DNA from: Azospirillum sp. TSA2s
Lineage (GTDB): Bacteria > Pseudomonadota > Alphaproteobacteria > Azospirillales > Azospirillaceae
DNA length: 64,000 bases
Direction: 5' to 3'
Assembly (NCBI RefSeq): GCF_004923315.1
Contig: NZ_CP039648.1
Coordinates: 476,501 to 540,500 of the forward strand
The notes below the pieces were generated by a model. That model saw only the letters and a list, made by a program, of their open reading frames with translations. It searched no databases and was not told the origin of the DNA. A program made the position numbers and the translations under genes. Positions 16,538 through 25,022 of this stretch are shown piece by piece (position 1 is the first letter of the stretch; every line of letters begins with the position of its first letter).

Positions 16538-17793
16538 CCGTCGTGATGGTCGCCGTCTTCGGCCTTCTCCTGCTGCTCTCCTTTCCCGTCGGCTATGCGC
16601 TGGTCATCAGCTCCGGCGCCGCGGTGATGACCATGGGGTCGGTGCCGACCGTGATCGCGGTCGTCAAGCTGTTCCAGCCGACCCAGAGCTTCCCCCTGCT
16701 GGCGATTCCCTTCTTCATCCTGTCCGGCGCGCTGATGATGAGCGGCACGCTGGGCCAGAAGCTGGTGCGTTTCGCCGCCGCCCTGGTCGGGCGCTATCCC
16801 GGCGGTCTGGCGCAGGTCACCGTCGTCGGTTCCACCATCTTCGGCGGCGTGTCCGGATCGGCGGTGGCGGAGGCCTCGGCGCTCGGGTCCATGCTGATCC
16901 CCTGGCAGAAGCGCGAGGGCTATCCGGCGGCCTTCGGCGCGGCGGCGACGGCGTCCTCGTCGGTCATCGCCGGGCTGATCCCGCCCTCGATCCCGCTGAT
17001 CCTCTATGCCGCGGTGTCGAACGCCTCCATCGCCTCGCTGTTCCTCGCCGGCATCCTGCCGGGCCTGCTGCTGGCCGCCGGTATGATGGTGGTGTGCTAT
17101 GTCAGCGGCCGGACCCGCAACTTCCCCCTGCTGAAGGACGGCGGTGGACTGCGGGCGCTGGCCCAGGCGACCGTTTCCGCCCTGCCGGCGCTGCTGATGC
17201 CGGCCTTCATCCTGGTGCTGCTGCGCTTCGGCATCGCCACCCCGACGGAGGTCAGCGTCGTCGCCGTCGCCTATGCGCTGCTGGTCAGCGTGCTGATCTA
17301 CCGCGACCTGACCTGGAAGCGCATCCATGCCGCCCTGATGGGAACGGTGGTGACCACGGGCGTCGTCATGCTGGTGATCGCCGCGTCGAACCTCGTCGGC
17401 TATGTGCTGATCACCGAAGCGATCCCCAATGCGGTGGCCGCCTATGCGCAGACCGTGCTGCAGGAGCCGTGGCTGATCATCCTGGCGATGAACCTGATCA
17501 TGCTGGTCGTCGGCATGTTCCTCGACCTGCCGGCGGCGATCCTGCTGCTCGGCCCGACCTTCGTCGCCGTCGGCGGTGCCATCGGGCTGGACCCGATCCA
17601 GTTGGGCATCATGATGGCGGTCAATCTCAGCATCGGCCTGTTCACGCCGCCCATCGGCACCACGCTGTTCATCTCCGCGGCCATCTCCCGCGAGCCCATC
17701 GGCGCCATCGTGCGCGAGCTGTGGCCCTTCTATCTGGTGGCGCTGTTCGTGCTGGGCCTCGTGTCCTACGTGCCGGCAACCATCCTGTACTGA
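16534..17793 (+). CDS. TRAP transporter large permease (DctM family)
   Basis: The 419-residue protein has about 12 membrane segments and DctM signatures: LLAIPFFILSGALM near residue 50, FGGVSGSAVAEASALG near 107, SSVIAGLIPPSIPLI near 150 and LGIMMAVNLSIGLFTPPIGT near 350. It is the sodium-driven translocating subunit of the transporter. Its position between the binding protein and two dehydrogenase genes ties uptake to the oxidation steps. The 35-base gap to the following dehydrogenase gene suggests continued co-transcription. Confidence 0.92.
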   Translation: MTVVMVAVFGLLLLLSFPVGYALVISSGAAVMTMGSVPTVIAVVKLFQPTQSFPLLAIPFFILSGALMMSGTLGQKLVRFAAALVGRYPGGLAQVTVVGSTIFGGVSGSAVAEASALGSMLIPWQKREGYPAAFGAAATASSSVIAGLIPPSIPLILYAAVSNASIASLFLAGILPGLLLAAGMMVVCYVSGRTRNFPLLKDGGGLRALAQATVSALPALLMPAFILVLLRFGIATPTEVSVVAVAYALLVSVLIYRDLTWKRIHAALMGTVVTTGVVMLVIAASNLVGYVLITEAIPNAVAAYAQTVLQEPWLIILAMNLIMLVVGMFLDLPAAILLLGPTFVAVGGAIGLDPIQLGIMMAVNLSIGLFTPPIGTTLFISAAISREPIGAIVRELWPFYLVALFVLGLVSYVPATILY

Positions 17794-17828
17794 GCCGGCG
17801 GCACATCAATTCCAAGGATCATGACACG

Positions 17829-18731
17829 ATGACGACAGTCGGTTTCATCGGCCTCGGTTCCATGGGGATGCCCATGGCGCGCAATCTGCTGGCCAAGGGC
17901 TTCACCGTCCAGGGCTTCGATGTGCGGGCCGAAAGCCTCGGCGTGCTGGAAAGTGCCGGCGGGAAGGGCGCTTTTAACGCGGCGGCGACGGCGGCGGGTG
18001 CCGACGCGCTGGTGCTGATGGTGGTCAATGCCGCGCAGGCCGATGCCGCGCTGTTCGCCGACGGCGCGCTGGAGGCACTGCCGGCCGGCGCCTCGGTGAT
18101 ACTGATGGCGACCTGCCCGCCGGGCGCCGTCGCCGCGCTGGCCGAGCGGGTGGAGGCGGCCGGGCGCCGTTTCGTCGATGCGCCGGTATCCGGCGGGGTG
18201 GTGGGAGCGGTGGCGGGAACGCTGTCGATCATGGCCGCCGCCGACGCCGCGACGGTGGAGCGGGTGCGCCCGATCCTGGCGGCGATGGGTGACAAGGTCT
18301 TCCATGTCGGCGAAAAGCCGGGGCAGGGCGCCACGGTCAAGACCGTCAACCAGCTGCTGTGCGGCGTTCACATCGCCGTGGTGGCTGAGGCCTTCGCGCT
18401 CGCCGCCAAGGTCGGGGTCGATCTCGACATCCTGCTGCAGATCATGAGCGGGTCGTCGGCGTCGAGCTGGATGCTGAAGGACCGGGGGCCGCGCATGCTG
18501 GAGGCGGAGCCGGAGATCACCAGCGCGGTGGACATCTTCGTCAAGGATCTGGGGATCGTGCTGGAGGCCGGGCGCGATGCCAAGGCGGCGCTGCCGCTGG
18601 CCGCCGTCGCCCACCAGATGTTCCTCGCCACCTCCGGCCGCGGCGAAGGAGCGATGGACGACAGTCAGGTCATCCGCAGCTATCACGCGGTGAACGGCAC
18701 CGCCGGGGGGCGGCCCGAGGGGAGGCGATGA
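17829..18731 (+). CDS. 3-hydroxyisobutyrate-dehydrogenase-family NAD(P) oxidoreductase
   Basis: The 300-residue protein has the beta-hydroxyacid dehydrogenase signature GFIGLGSMGMPMARNL at the N-terminus, DAPVSGG near residue 120, and the catalytic Lys in GQGATVKTVNQLL near 170. Family members act on 3-hydroxyisobutyrate, tartronate semialdehyde, L-threonate (LtnD) or sulfolactaldehyde. The sequence resembles the LtnD/GarR side of the family, but no LtnD partners (OtnC, OtnI) are present. It likely interconverts a short 2- or 3-hydroxy acid and its semialdehyde within this operon. The four-base overlap with the next gene indicates coupling. ATG 17829 is the natural start; no strong ribosome site is seen. 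Confidence 0.88.
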   Translation: MTTVGFIGLGSMGMPMARNLLAKGFTVQGFDVRAESLGVLESAGGKGAFNAAATAAGADALVLMVVNAAQADAALFADGALEALPAGASVILMATCPPGAVAALAERVEAAGRRFVDAPVSGGVVGAVAGTLSIMAAADAATVERVRPILAAMGDKVFHVGEKPGQGATVKTVNQLLCGVHIAVVAEAFALAAKVGVDLDILLQIMSGSSASSWMLKDRGPRMLEAEPEITSAVDIFVKDLGIVLEAGRDAKAALPLAAVAHQMFLATSGRGEGAMDDSQVIRSYHAVNGTAGGRPEGRR

Positions 18732-19687
18732 TGGAGCGCATCGTCTTCCTCGACCATGACACCATGGGGGCGGACATCGTGTTGCGCCGTCCCAATGTGC
18801 CGCATGAGTGGACGCAGTATGGTCGCACCGCACCGGAGCAGATCGTCGAACGTGCGCGCGGAGCGACCGTCCTGATCGTCAACAAGGTGCCGATCCGCGC
18901 CGAGACGCTGGAGCAACTGCCCGACCTGCGCTTCGTCGCGGTCGCCGCGACTGGCACCGACAACGTTGACGTCGCAGCCTGCCGCGCGCGTGGAGTTGCG
19001 GTGTCGAACGTCCGCGCCTATGCCATCCACACGGTGCCGGAGCATGTCTTCGCCCTGATGCTGGCGCTGCGCCGGTCCCTGCCGGCCTACCGGGAGTCGG
19101 TGGCGGCGGGGGCGTGGCAGGCCTGCGGCCAGTTCACCCTGCTGGACCACCCGATCCGCGATCTGCACGGCTCGACGCTCGGCATTATCGGGCGCGGCGC
19201 CATCGGGCAGGCGGTGGCAACCATCGCCCGGGCCTTCGGCATGCGGGTGCTGTTCGCCGGCCGCAAGGGGGAGGCGGCCAGCGGACCGGAGCATGTGCCG
19301 TTCGACGCGGTGCTGGCCGAAAGCGACGTGGTGACCCTGCATTGCCCGCTGACCCCCGCTACCCGCCATCTGCTGGGTGAGGCGGAGTTCGCCCGGATGA
19401 CGCGCCGGCCGCTGGTCATCAACACCTCGCGCGGCGGGCTGATCGACGACATGGCGTTGGTCCGGGCACTGGAAGGCGGGTTGATCTCCGGCGCTGCCGT
19501 CGACGCCACGGCGGTGGAGCCGCCGCCGGACGACCACCCCTTCCTCCGTCTTGCCGGGCGCACCGACTTCCTGCTGACCCCGCACATCGGCTGGGCCAGC
19601 GTCGAGGCGCGGCAGGCCGTCGCCGGGCAGGTCACCGCCTGCATCGAAGCCTTTGCGGCCGGGCGGCCGATCAATCTGGTGACGTGA
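18728..19687 (+). CDS. D-2-hydroxyacid dehydrogenase (glycerate dehydrogenase / hydroxypyruvate reductase type)
   Basis: The 319-residue protein has the NAD motif LGIIGRGAIGQAVA (about residue 154), the substrate-binding Arg in INTSRGGLIDD, a Glu in the region VEPPPDDHP, and the catalytic His in LLTPHIGWASVEAR. This arrangement is typical of glycerate dehydrogenase/hydroxypyruvate reductase rather than of phosphoglycerate dehydrogenase, since no ACT domain is present. Hydroxypyruvate is a classic irreversible ketol donor for transketolase, so its position between two transketolases is suggestive: it could set the hydroxypyruvate/glycerate balance. That role is inference. It overlaps its upstream neighbour by four bases. 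Confidence 0.88.
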   Translation: MMERIVFLDHDTMGADIVLRRPNVPHEWTQYGRTAPEQIVERARGATVLIVNKVPIRAETLEQLPDLRFVAVAATGTDNVDVAACRARGVAVSNVRAYAIHTVPEHVFALMLALRRSLPAYRESVAAGAWQACGQFTLLDHPIRDLHGSTLGIIGRGAIGQAVATIARAFGMRVLFAGRKGEAASGPEHVPFDAVLAESDVVTLHCPLTPATRHLLGEAEFARMTRRPLVINTSRGGLIDDMALVRALEGGLISGAAVDATAVEPPPDDHPFLRLAGRTDFLLTPHIGWASVEARQAVAGQVTACIEAFAAGRPINLVT

Positions 19688-19728
19688 CGGCGCCGCCACG
19701 CACCATTCCGCATTCCCGAAAGGACCAC

Positions 19729-21708
19729 ATGATGACCAGCGTCGATCCGCGCCGGATGGCGAACGCGATCCGCTTTCTGTCCATGGATGCCATCGAGCGC
19801 GCGGGTGAGGGGCATCCCGGCACCCCGCTCGGCGCCGCCGACATCACGACGGCGCTTTTCACCCGGCACCTGAAATTCAACGCCGCCGATCCGCTGTGGT
19901 TCGACCGCGACCGCTTCGTCCAGTCGAACGGCCATGGCTCGATGCTGATCTACTCGCTGCTGCATCTCAGCGGCTATGAGGCGATGACGCTGGACGAGAT
20001 CAAGCGCTTCCGCGTGCTGGGGGCGCACACCGCCGGCCATCCGGAAATCCACCAGTCCTGCGGGATCGAGGTGACGACAGGGTTGTTGGGCCAGGGCATC
20101 GCCAACGCCGCCGGCATGGCGCTGGCCGAAGCCTTCCTGAACCACCGTTTCGGCGACGGCATCGTCGATCACCGCACCTACGCGCTGGTCGGCGACGGCT
20201 GCCTTCAGGAGGGCGTGGGGCAGGAGGTCATCGCGCTCGCCGGGCATTTGCGGCTGGGCAAGCTGACCTATCTGTGGGACGACAACCGCATCACCGACGA
20301 CGGCGGCATCGACCTTGCGCTGTCCGACGACATGGCCGCCCGCTTCCGTGCCAGCAACTGGCATGTGCAGGAGGTCGACGGCCACGACATCGAGGCGGTG
20401 TCGGAGGCGCTGCGCCTCGCCAGGCTCGACCCGCGGCCGTCGATGATCGCCTGCACCACCAGCATCGGCCGCGGCCTGCCGCATGAGGGGCAACGCGCCG
20501 CCCACAGCGCCCGGCTGTTCAAGGAACACACCGACGCCGCCCGCCGGGCGCTCGACTGGCCTTACGCGGCCTTCGAGATTCCCGACGATGTCCGCGCCGC
20601 CTGGCTGGAGGCCGGCCGCCGGGGTGGGGCGGAGCAGCGGGCGTGGCAGACCCGTGTCGCCGCGCTGCCCAATGAAAAGCGCCGCGAGTTGGACCGGCTG
20701 CGCGAGGGGCGGCTGCCCGACGGCTGGGCCGACGCGCTGCATGCCTTCAAGCGCCGCATGGCGGAGAGCGGGCACAGCGACCACGGCTACAAGATCTCCG
20801 GCGACATCGTCGACCTGATGACGGAGATCATCCCGGAGATGCTGAGCGGCGCGCCGGATTTGGAGGGCGCCACCCTGCACAAGCGGCGGCTGGCCGCCTT
20901 CACGGCAGACGACCGCGCCGGCCGGTACGTCCATTACGGCGTGCGCGAGCATGCGATGGGCAGCATGCTGAACGGCATGGCCGCCCATGGCGGGGTGGTG
21001 GCGACCGGCATCACCTATCTGGCCTTCTGCGATTACGAACGCCCGGCGATCCGCATGGCGGCGCTGATGGGGCTGCCGGTCACCTTCGTGTTCAGCCACG
21101 ACTCCATCGGCATCGGCACCAACGGCCCGACGCACCAGCCGGTGGAGGTGCTGGCGGCGCTGCGGGCCATCCCCAACCTGCTGGTGCTGCGCCCGGCCGA
21201 TGCGGTCGAGGCGGCGGAGTGCTGGGAGATCGCGCTGGAGCACCGCTCCGGCCCGACCGCGCTGGTCTTCGCCCGCCAACCGCTCGACCCCGTGCGCCGC
21301 GACGGCGATGCCGGTAACCAATGCCGACGCGGCGGTTATGTGCTGGCCGAGGCGACCGGTGGAGCACGCCGGGTCACCCTGCTCGCCACCGGGTCGGAGG
21401 TCGCCATCGCGTTGCAGGCGCGCGATCTGCTGCAGGCCGGTGGGGTACCCACCGCCGTGGTCTCGCTGCCCTGCTGGGAGCTGTTCGAACAGCAGGATCA
21501 GGCCTATCGACGCGCCGTCATCGATCGGTCCACCGTAAGGGTCGCCGTCGAGGCGGCGGTGGTCCAGGGGTGGGAGCGCTACATCGGCGAGGATGGCGGT
21601 TTCGTCGGCATGAGCGGCTTTGGCGCGTCCGGCGCGGTGCCCGACCTCTACCGCCACTTCGGCATTACGCCGGACCGGGTGGCGGAGGAGGCACGGGCAC
21701 GGCTTTAA
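19729..21708 (+). CDS. Transketolase, full-length
   Basis: The 659-residue protein has the complete transketolase layout: AGEGHPGTPLGAADI, SNGHGSMLIYSLLH, the diphosphate motif VGDGCLQEGVGQE with Asn in DDNRITDDGG, the catalytic Glu in YGVREHAMGSMLNGMA, and DSIGIGTNGPTHQPVE. It transfers glycolaldehyde units from ketose donors to aldoses, using thiamine diphosphate. It is the second transketolase in the operon, after the split one, which suggests two different donor/acceptor pairs. ATG 19729 (GAAAGGA upstream) is preferred to 19684. The operon ends here; the next genes are convergent. Confidence 0.93.
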   Translation: MMTSVDPRRMANAIRFLSMDAIERAGEGHPGTPLGAADITTALFTRHLKFNAADPLWFDRDRFVQSNGHGSMLIYSLLHLSGYEAMTLDEIKRFRVLGAHTAGHPEIHQSCGIEVTTGLLGQGIANAAGMALAEAFLNHRFGDGIVDHRTYALVGDGCLQEGVGQEVIALAGHLRLGKLTYLWDDNRITDDGGIDLALSDDMAARFRASNWHVQEVDGHDIEAVSEALRLARLDPRPSMIACTTSIGRGLPHEGQRAAHSARLFKEHTDAARRALDWPYAAFEIPDDVRAAWLEAGRRGGAEQRAWQTRVAALPNEKRRELDRLREGRLPDGWADALHAFKRRMAESGHSDHGYKISGDIVDLMTEIIPEMLSGAPDLEGATLHKRRLAAFTADDRAGRYVHYGVREHAMGSMLNGMAAHGGVVATGITYLAFCDYERPAIRMAALMGLPVTFVFSHDSIGIGTNGPTHQPVEVLAALRAIPNLLVLRPADAVEAAECWEIALEHRSGPTALVFARQPLDPVRRDGDAGNQCRRGGYVLAEATGGARRVTLLATGSEVAIALQARDLLQAGGVPTAVVSLPCWELFEQQDQAYRRAVIDRSTVRVAVEAAVVQGWERYIGEDGGFVGMSGFGASGAVPDLYRHFGITPDRVAEEARARL

Positions 21709-21714
21709 CGGTCC

Positions 21715-23286
21715 TCAGATCTCACGCTTGCCCATCTGGTCGGCGATGTAGTCGGCCTGCCGGATCGCCAGCGCGACGATGGTCAGGGTCGGGTTCTCCG
21801 ACCCGCCGCTGGTGAACTGGCTGCCGTCGGACACGAACAGGTTCTTGACGTCGTGCGCCTGTCCCCATTTGTTGAGGACGCCGTCGCGGGCATTGGCGCT
21901 CATGCGGTTGGTGCCGAGATTGTGGGTGGAGGGGTAGGGAGGGGTGTGGATGGTCCGCACCGCCCCCACCGCGTCATAGACCGCCGACCCGCGGCCATAG
22001 GCGTGGGTGCGCATGGCGATGTCGTTGGGGTGGTCGTCGAAATTGACGTTGGGGATGGGCAGGCCGAACTTGTCCTTCTCGGACGCGTGCAGGGTGACGC
22101 GGTTGGTCTCGCGCGGCATGTCCTCCCCCACCAGCCACATGCCGGCCATATGGTCGTAGGCATCCAGCGCCGAGCTGAAATCGCGGCCCCAGGCGCCGGG
22201 ATCGAGGAAGGCCGCCATGAAGGGCACGCCGAGCGACAGCGTTTCCATCTCGTAGCCGCCGACGAAGCCGCGGCGCGGGTCGAAGCGGGATTCGTCGCGG
22301 ATGATGCCGGCCATGGTGGTGCCGCGATACATATGCACCGGCCGGTCGAACAGCGCATAGACCGAGCCGGTCATGTGCCGCATGTAGTTGCGCCCGACCT
22401 GACCGGACGAGTTCGCCAGCCCGTCCGGGAACATCGTCGAGGCCGAGTTCAGCAGCAGACGCGGGCTTTCGATCGAGTTGCCGGCGACCGCGACGATGCG
22501 GGCCTTCTGCCGGTGGATGGCGCCGGTGCTGTCGGCATAGAGCACGGCGTTCACCTTGCCCTTCGCGTCATGCTCGATCTTCAGCACCTGGGCGTCCGGC
22601 CGGACCTCCAGGTTGCCGGTTGCCTCGCCCTTGGGGATCTCGGTGTAGAGGGTGGACCATTTCGCGCCCGATTTGCAGCCCTGGAAACAGAAGCCGATCT
22701 GCTGGCAGGCGCCGCGGCCGTCGCGCGGCTTGCTGTTGATCGACATGTTGCCGGTGTGGAACTCGGCATAGCCCAGCTTCTTGGCGCCGGCCGCCAGCAC
22801 CTTGTAATTGTTGTTCCCGGGCAGACGCGGGATGCCGTTGGTGCCGGTCGTCCCCATCTTGAACTCGGCCTTGTCGTAATAGGGCTCCATCTCCGCCAGC
22901 GTCACCGGCCAGTCGAGCAGGTTGGCGCCCTCCACCTCGCCGTAGGTCGTGCGCGCCTTGAACTCGTGCTCCTGAAAGCGGAGCGAGGCGCCGGCCCAAT
23001 GGACGGTGGAGCCGCCGACCGCCTTGACGATCCAGGCCGGCAGGTTGGGGAAGTCCTTCGCCACCCGCCAACTGCCCGACGTGGTGCGCTTGTCCAGCCA
23101 GGAGATTTGCGAAAAGCTCTTCCATTCGTCATTCACGAAATCCTGGATTTCGTGACGCTTGCCGGCTTCCAGGCAGACGACCTTGATGCCCTTCTGGGCC
23201 AGTTCGTTCGACAGGGTGCCGCCGCCGGCACCCGATCCGATCACCACCACGACGCTGTCGTCGTCCATTGCGAATTTCGCAACCAT
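21715..23286 (-). CDS. GMC-family flavoprotein oxidoreductase (gluconate-2-dehydrogenase large-subunit type)
   Basis: The 523-residue protein has an N-terminal FAD loop (VVVIGSGAGGGTLSNELA), GGSTVHWAGASLRF, a Cys-rich stretch CQQIGFCFQGCKSG and a C-terminal GMC_oxred_C domain with THNLGTNRMS and SENPTLTIVALA. It matches the flavin subunit of membrane-bound gluconate or sorbitol dehydrogenases, which oxidise polyols and sugar acids in the periplasm and pass electrons to cytochrome c and quinone. ATG 23286 follows GGGGGAGGACC; the ATG at 23304 lies within that site. The partner small subunit and a cytochrome c are encoded upstream in the same operon. The large subunit has no evident signal peptide and may be exported with its Tat-bearing partner. 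Confidence 0.9.
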   Translation of the reverse strand: MVAKFAMDDDSVVVVIGSGAGGGTLSNELAQKGIKVVCLEAGKRHEIQDFVNDEWKSFSQISWLDKRTTSGSWRVAKDFPNLPAWIVKAVGGSTVHWAGASLRFQEHEFKARTTYGEVEGANLLDWPVTLAEMEPYYDKAEFKMGTTGTNGIPRLPGNNNYKVLAAGAKKLGYAEFHTGNMSINSKPRDGRGACQQIGFCFQGCKSGAKWSTLYTEIPKGEATGNLEVRPDAQVLKIEHDAKGKVNAVLYADSTGAIHRQKARIVAVAGNSIESPRLLLNSASTMFPDGLANSSGQVGRNYMRHMTGSVYALFDRPVHMYRGTTMAGIIRDESRFDPRRGFVGGYEMETLSLGVPFMAAFLDPGAWGRDFSSALDAYDHMAGMWLVGEDMPRETNRVTLHASEKDKFGLPIPNVNFDDHPNDIAMRTHAYGRGSAVYDAVGAVRTIHTPPYPSTHNLGTNRMSANARDGVLNKWGQAHDVKNLFVSDGSQFTSGGSENPTLTIVALAIRQADYIADQMGKREI

Positions 23287-23350
23287 GTCTCGGTCCTCCC
23301 CCATTTTTGGGTATTCAGTGGGCGTTCACTCAGGCCGGCCGCCGGCGCCG

Positions 23351-23905
23351 TCAGGCGTCCTTGATCCAGTCGATGTCGTCGAAGCCGCGGTGGATGTAGC
23401 CGCCATATTCGGCCGATGCCCCTTCGTAGCCGAGCTTCGCCCATACCTCCGGCTGGTTGTAGAGCGCGACCACCATGTCGCCGCGGACCTTGGCGAAGAA
23501 GGGCGTGGTCTCGATGGATTTCAGCACGGCGACGCGGTCCTGCTCGGCCTTGATGGCGGCATAGGGAGTGCCGTGCAGCTTGCGTGCGGCGGCGTCGAGA
23601 GCAACCGCGCCTTCGTTGAGCTGGCCTGCCAGCGTGGCGTCCTTGGCCGCCGCCTGGTCCATCGAGGCCAGCGCCGTCTCGTAAAAGGCGTCGCCAAGCC
23701 GGTCGTGCGGGTAGAGATCGCGCACCATCACCAGCAGGGTCTTGGCAGCTTCGGGCTTGATGGCGGTCAGCGCCTCGGCCCAGGCCGGGGTCGCTCCGAT
23801 CGACACCATGCCGCCGGAAACCGCGCCGGCCGCCGCCATCGACGCGGCGGAGGTCTTCAGAAAATTGCGCCGGTTGATCCGTGTCCGTTTGTCGAGAACG
23901 CGCAT
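23351..23905 (-). CDS. Gluconate 2-dehydrogenase subunit 3 family protein, Tat-exported
   Basis: The 184-residue protein begins with a twin-arginine signal (INRRNFLKTSAAS, cleavage near ATPAWA at about residue 42). A gluconate_2-dh3 domain follows (RDLYPHDRLGDAFYETALASMD and the tail). In known enzymes this small subunit escorts the flavin subunit through the Tat pathway. ATG 23905 follows AAGGAGA at 9 bases. It lies between the VOC gene and the flavoprotein gene, same strand, with short gaps, and should be co-expressed. Confidence 0.88.
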   Translation of the reverse strand: MRVLDKRTRINRRNFLKTSAASMAAAGAVSGGMVSIGATPAWAEALTAIKPEAAKTLLVMVRDLYPHDRLGDAFYETALASMDQAAAKDATLAGQLNEGAVALDAAARKLHGTPYAAIKAEQDRVAVLKSIETTPFFAKVRGDMVVALYNQPEVWAKLGYEGASAEYGGYIHRGFDDIDWIKDA

Positions 23906-23949
23906 GATCGACGTCTCCTTCCCAAGTGGATTGTTTTTGCTGTCAAGGC

Positions 23950-24345
23950 TCAGCGGTAGCGGCCGTGGCGTTGCAGGACCTCGGTCTTGTAGCCGTCCGG
24001 ATCGGTGATGAAGAAAAAGCGGGCCAGCAGGGTGCCGCCGGGGGCGAATTCCTTCACCGGCGTCACCGGGAAACCCAGGGCCGACAGCCGGGCGTGTTCG
24101 CCGCCCAGATCGTCCACCGCCACCGCCATGTGGCCGTAGCCGTCGCCGTGGGTGTAGGGCGTGGTGCGGTCGTGGTTGACCGTCAGTTCCAGTTCCATGT
24201 CGTTTTCGGCGTTGCGCAGGTAGATCAGCGTGAAGCCGTCGAACCCCAGCCGCTCGGCCGGTTCCAGCCCGAAGGCCTTGGCGTAGAAGTCCAGCGACCG
24301 CTGTTCGTCGAGGACGCGCACCATCATGTGGATGATCTTGGCCAT
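23950..24345 (-). CDS. VOC-family (glyoxalase I-like) protein
   Basis: The 131-residue protein matches lactoylglutathione lyase-like proteins of the vicinal-oxygen-chelate fold: HMMVRVLDEQRSLDFYAKAFGLE, the metal-binding Glu in MELELTVNHD, GDGYGHMAVAVDD with its metal His, and FFITDPDGYKTEVLQR with the last Glu. Glyoxalase I removes methylglyoxal with glutathione. Here it sits inside an operon for a polyol/sugar-acid dehydrogenase and its cytochrome, so it may handle a reactive aldehyde or keto product, or isomerise a product. ATG 24345 follows GCAGGAAA. Substrate is unproven. Confidence 0.88.
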   Translation of the reverse strand: MAKIIHMMVRVLDEQRSLDFYAKAFGLEPAERLGFDGFTLIYLRNAENDMELELTVNHDRTTPYTHGDGYGHMAVAVDDLGGEHARLSALGFPVTPVKEFAPGGTLLARFFFITDPDGYKTEVLQRHGRYR

Positions 24346-24377
24346 GATGTTTCCTGCGAAATCGTGGTGGGGCAGCG

Positions 24378-24782
24378 CTAGCCTTTGGTCTTGGCCTCCA
24401 GGAACTGGACGATGCTCTTGCGGATGGCGTCGTCGTCCTGGCGGTAATTCATGTAGCTGCCGGGAACGAACTGGTTGGAGTTCGCCAGCCAGCGTTCCAG
24501 ATGACCGGCGTCCCAGGCGAAGCCGGCACCGCGCAGCGCATCCGAATATTCGAAGCCGTCGGCCGTGCCGGCCTTGCGGCCGATGACGCCGTAGAGCGGC
24601 GGTCCGGCGCGCGGCCCATCATCCTTCTTCACCGAATGGCAGGTTCCGCATTGCTGCCGGAACAGCACCTCGCCATCCGCCGCCGCCGATTTCGGCGTGA
24701 AGGGCGAGAAGGGAATGGAAAGAAGGAGCAGCAACATCACCCAGCGGTGCGGCGACATCCTCGCGTGCATCGCATGCCTCAT
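24378..24782 (-). CDS. Class I c-type cytochrome, periplasmic
   Basis: The 134-residue protein has a signal sequence (WVMLLLLLSIPFSPF), the heme site QQCGTCHS and a C-terminal Met ligand in VPGSYMNY, followed by a long helix. It is a small soluble mono-heme cytochrome of the c2/c552 type. ATG 24782 is preferred since GGGAGG lies 9 bases upstream; frames further upstream are non-coding. It heads the VOC/small-subunit/GMC operon and is the probable electron acceptor of the flavin dehydrogenase. Confidence 0.88.
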   Translation of the reverse strand: MRHAMHARMSPHRWVMLLLLLSIPFSPFTPKSAAADGEVLFRQQCGTCHSVKKDDGPRAGPPLYGVIGRKAGTADGFEYSDALRGAGFAWDAGHLERWLANSNQFVPGSYMNYRQDDDAIRKSIVQFLEAKTKG

Positions 24783-24947
24783 TGTTTGAAAATCCTCCCG
24801 AAGCGGGGCGCCGGCACTTCGGACCAGCCGGAGCGGCGCCGTCGATGGGGTAGAGCAAGGGGCATGCCACGCTGCGGAAAACAGCTTTGGGCTAGGGCTT
24901 GGGCAGGGTGATCCCACCGGGAAAATGGAACCTCTTCAAGGAAGCCC

Positions 24948-25022
24948 GTCATTCCCGCGAAGGCGGGAATCCAGCCATTTCAGCAACGTTACACAGGAGT
25001 TTCCTGGATCCCCGCCTTCGCG
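24948..25022. repeat. Palindromic repeat element, copy 2, left part (split by IS)
   Basis: This is the left part of a second copy of the hairpin-ended repeat at 14808: the left hairpin 24951-24970 (ATTCCCGCGAAGGCGGGAAT), a variable core, and the first half of the right hairpin. The remaining bases (GGGATGAC) lie at 26339-26346 after the IS4-type element. Flanking bases AAGGAAGC and AAGCCCTT are shared in part with copy 1, so the mobile or repeated unit may extend a little further. Confidence 0.8.

Noticed and set aside
19087..21657. Minus-strand frame of 856 codons across the dehydrogenase and transketolase genes
   Set aside because: His/Arg/Gln-rich composition with no domain, antisense to two well-supported enzymes.
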